Positions 5,371-6,846 of a stretch of DNA of 6,846 nt are shown piece after piece. Position 1 is the first letter of the stretch. Each line of letters begins with the position of its first letter. A model generated the notes under the pieces. That model was not told the origin of the DNA, searched no databases, and saw only the letters and a program-made list of their open reading frames with translations. A program made the position numbers and the translations under genes. Location: the NCBI GenBank assembly GCA_948844705.1, contig CAQNVT010000012.1, positions 1 through 6,846 of the forward strand, given 5' to 3'. This DNA is from an uncultured Dorea sp. (lineage in GTDB: Bacteria > Bacillota > Clostridia > Lachnospirales > Lachnospiraceae).

Positions 5371-6846
5371 ATATTGGAAATGTCGGAGTCGATCACCAGG
5401 GAATAGTTGGTATAATATACGACAAACCCCGGCTTTGCTCCGTTCGGTTTTTTCACATGCTTCTTTTCGATATAGTCGATCTCTACCTTGTCGGAGCCGC
5501 GGCTTTTTGAGTAATAGGCGGCAAGTCTTCCGGCCTCTTCAAAGGTACGGTCGGGAAGCTCGTCTCCGTTGGTGCGCACGATCACATGGGAGCCGGCAGC
5601 GCCCTTGGCGTGAAACCACCAGTCGTTTCCGTTGGCAAAGGAGAAGGTGAGTTCGTCATTCTGCAGATTGTTTTTCCCGACATACATGTGATACCCGTCG
5701 CCGGAAATGTAGTGCATGGGCCTGCTTGTGAGCTTTATCTTCTTTTTCGTATATTTTCGTCGCACATAACCGCTTTGTATCAGCTCTTCCTTGATCTGTG
5801 CCAGATCCGCTTCGCTTCTGGCGATATCCAGGGCGGCGCTGATGGATTCCAGATAGAGAATGTCGTCCTTTGTCTCCTGTATGAGCTTTGTGAGCGCCTC
5901 GAAGGTTCTTTTCTGCTTGTTGTATCTGGCAAAATATTTCTGAGAATTTTCCTGCGGTGTTTTTACCGGGTCAAGGGGAATCGTGATATCCTCTCCGGTA
6001 TAGTAGTTCTGGCAGGAGAGCTCTTTGGAGCCGGAGGGCAGGTTGTAGCCATAGGCATTGATAAGCTCTCCGTATACCTTATATTTTTCCCGGTTTTCGG
6101 TGTCTTTAAGCTGTCTTGTCTGAAGCTCGTGTTTTTTGCGGTTCCGCTCCAGCGCCGTCTGGACAACATGGCGCAGGTCGGCGCTTTTCTGGCGGATGCG
6201 CGTCAGAGTATTTTTAGAGGAATAGTAAGCAGCCAGCACCTCCGAGACGGAAGCGTATTCCCGCTTCTCCATGTTTTCACAGGAAAGGAGAGGGAGGGCG
6301 GAAAATTCAGAGGGCTCGCCGTTCTGGTAGTAAATGACCGGATGAAAGGCTCTGTTCTTTACATCGTCCATAAAATAGGTAAACTGGCGGAACAGATGGG
6401 TAAGAGAATCATCCGGAAATGAGCCCGCGTCCGGCTCAGGGTCAATGCCTGCCCGCAGGCAGATATCTGCCGCGGCGACGGGGCTTATGCCGGTAAAGCA
6501 TATGTACAGCGCTTTGGATACAGGCATTGGTTTTCCCTTAAGTGTCCGGATAAATGTATCCGCATCCACGGTTAACGGGTCAAGTTTTGACATGGTATCC
6601 GGTATAAAATATTTCCGGCCCGGAAGAACCTCGCGCACAGAGCTCATCTGTGCGGATACATGCTTGATGCTGTCAATGATCATCCCCTTATCGTCGCAGA
6701 AAATAATGTTGCTGTGCTTTCCCATGATCTCGACGATCAGCTTTTTCCTGCACGGATCGCCCATCTCATCGAGATGCTCAATATCCATATAGATGATACG
6801 CTCAAGTCCCGGCTGGGAAACACCGGTGATCCGCCCGTTTCCGATA
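5352..6846 (-). CDS. rqcH: Ribosome quality-control factor RqcH (NFACT / FbpA family), 5' partial
   Basis: Member of the NFACT family (RqcH, Rqc2/NEMF), often annotated as fibronectin-binding protein A. In Bacillus subtilis RqcH binds stalled 50S-peptidyl-tRNA complexes and directs addition of alanine tails that mark nascent chains for degradation. The frame is open to the right edge, so roughly the first 80 residues of a protein of about 580 lie outside; the ATG at 6788 is internal. Visible parts in order: the end of the NFACT-N domain with QPGLERII (about 6815-6792) and EIMGKHSNIIF; a middle region; a long charged helical segment likely to form the coiled coil (about 5850-6220); and the NFACT-R domain with DWWFHAK and GSHVIV (about 5624-5576). 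The position that is usually Asp-Arg in characterised homologues is Glu-Arg here. The gene is convergent with the pheA run and ends in the shared hairpin. Family assignment is firm; tailing activity is inferred. Confidence 0.95.
   Translation of the reverse strand, partial: IGNGRITGVSQPGLERIIYMDIEHLDEMGDPCRKKLIVEIMGKHSNIIFCDDKGMIIDSIKHVSAQMSSVREVLPGRKYFIPDTMSKLDPLTVDADTFIRTLKGKPMPVSKALYICFTGISPVAAADICLRAGIDPEPDAGSFPDDSLTHLFRQFTYFMDDVKNRAFHPVIYYQNGEPSEFSALPLLSCENMEKREYASVSEVLAAYYSSKNTLTRIRQKSADLRHVVQTALERNRKKHELQTRQLKDTENREKYKVYGELINAYGYNLPSGSKELSCQNYYTGEDITIPLDPVKTPQENSQKYFARYNKQKRTFEALTKLIQETKDDILYLESISAALDIARSEADLAQIKEELIQSGYVRRKYTKKKIKLTSRPMHYISGDGYHMYVGKNNLQNDELTFSFANGNDWWFHAKGAAGSHVIVRTNGDELPDRTFEEAGRLAAYYSKSRGSDKVEIDYIEKKHVKKPNGAKPGFVVYYTNYSLVIDSDISNIKAVED

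Noticed and set aside
5586..6422. A 278-residue open frame on the plus strand inside rqcH
   Set aside because: It is antisense to a well-supported NFACT protein and has no recognisable motifs.
1..6846. Mobile element, CRISPR, tRNA, rRNA or phage genes
   Set aside because: No transposase, integrase, repeat array or structural RNA pattern was seen on either strand.

Overview
The window looks like chromosomal DNA from a Gram-positive clostridium, most likely of the family Lachnospiraceae. The evidence is the style of the PheA and RqcH/NFACT proteins, strong AGGAGG-type ribosome sites, sigma-A-like promoters, and a catalytic PyrB subunit paired with a regulatory PyrI subunit. I cannot name a genus. 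Nothing resembles a mobile element, CRISPR array, tRNA or rRNA; this is housekeeping and metabolic DNA with one clear structural anomaly.

Layout: (1) Positions 3-860, plus strand: an HD-GYP cyclic-di-GMP phosphodiesterase, entering from the left edge. (2) Positions 2087 down to 555, minus strand: pyrB then pyrI, the two subunits of aspartate transcarbamoylase. (3) Positions 2088-2257: a divergent control region with one promoter for pyrB and one for pheA, plus two AT-rich dyads. (4) Positions 2258-5324, plus strand: a tight three-gene run of pheA (chorismate mutase/prephenate dehydratase/ACT), a DUF815 AAA+ ATPase and an unrecognised 205-residue protein. (5) Positions 5339-5370: a hairpin terminator shared by two convergent units. 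(6) Positions 5352-6846, minus strand: rqcH (NFACT ribosome quality-control factor), running off the right edge.

The anomaly is at about 735-746. The HD-GYP protein matches its family up to about this point and then loses its usual C-terminal tail. Read from the other strand, PyrI matches its family down to the same bases and then loses its last few residues, including the fourth zinc-binding cysteine. Each frame then runs on as antisense of the other gene, so the two open frames overlap by 306 bp with no terminator between them. The simplest reading is a deletion between two convergent genes at a short shared sequence of 6-12 bp. A clone-specific event and an assembly or library chimera are both possible. 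If real, the cell would lose normal allosteric assembly of aspartate transcarbamoylase and have an altered HD-GYP C-terminus.

Functionally the window joins pyrimidine synthesis (pyrBI) back to back with phenylalanine synthesis (pheA). Why a DUF815 ATPase and an unknown helical protein sit behind pheA is not explained by the sequence. That pair is the most open question in the intact part of the window.
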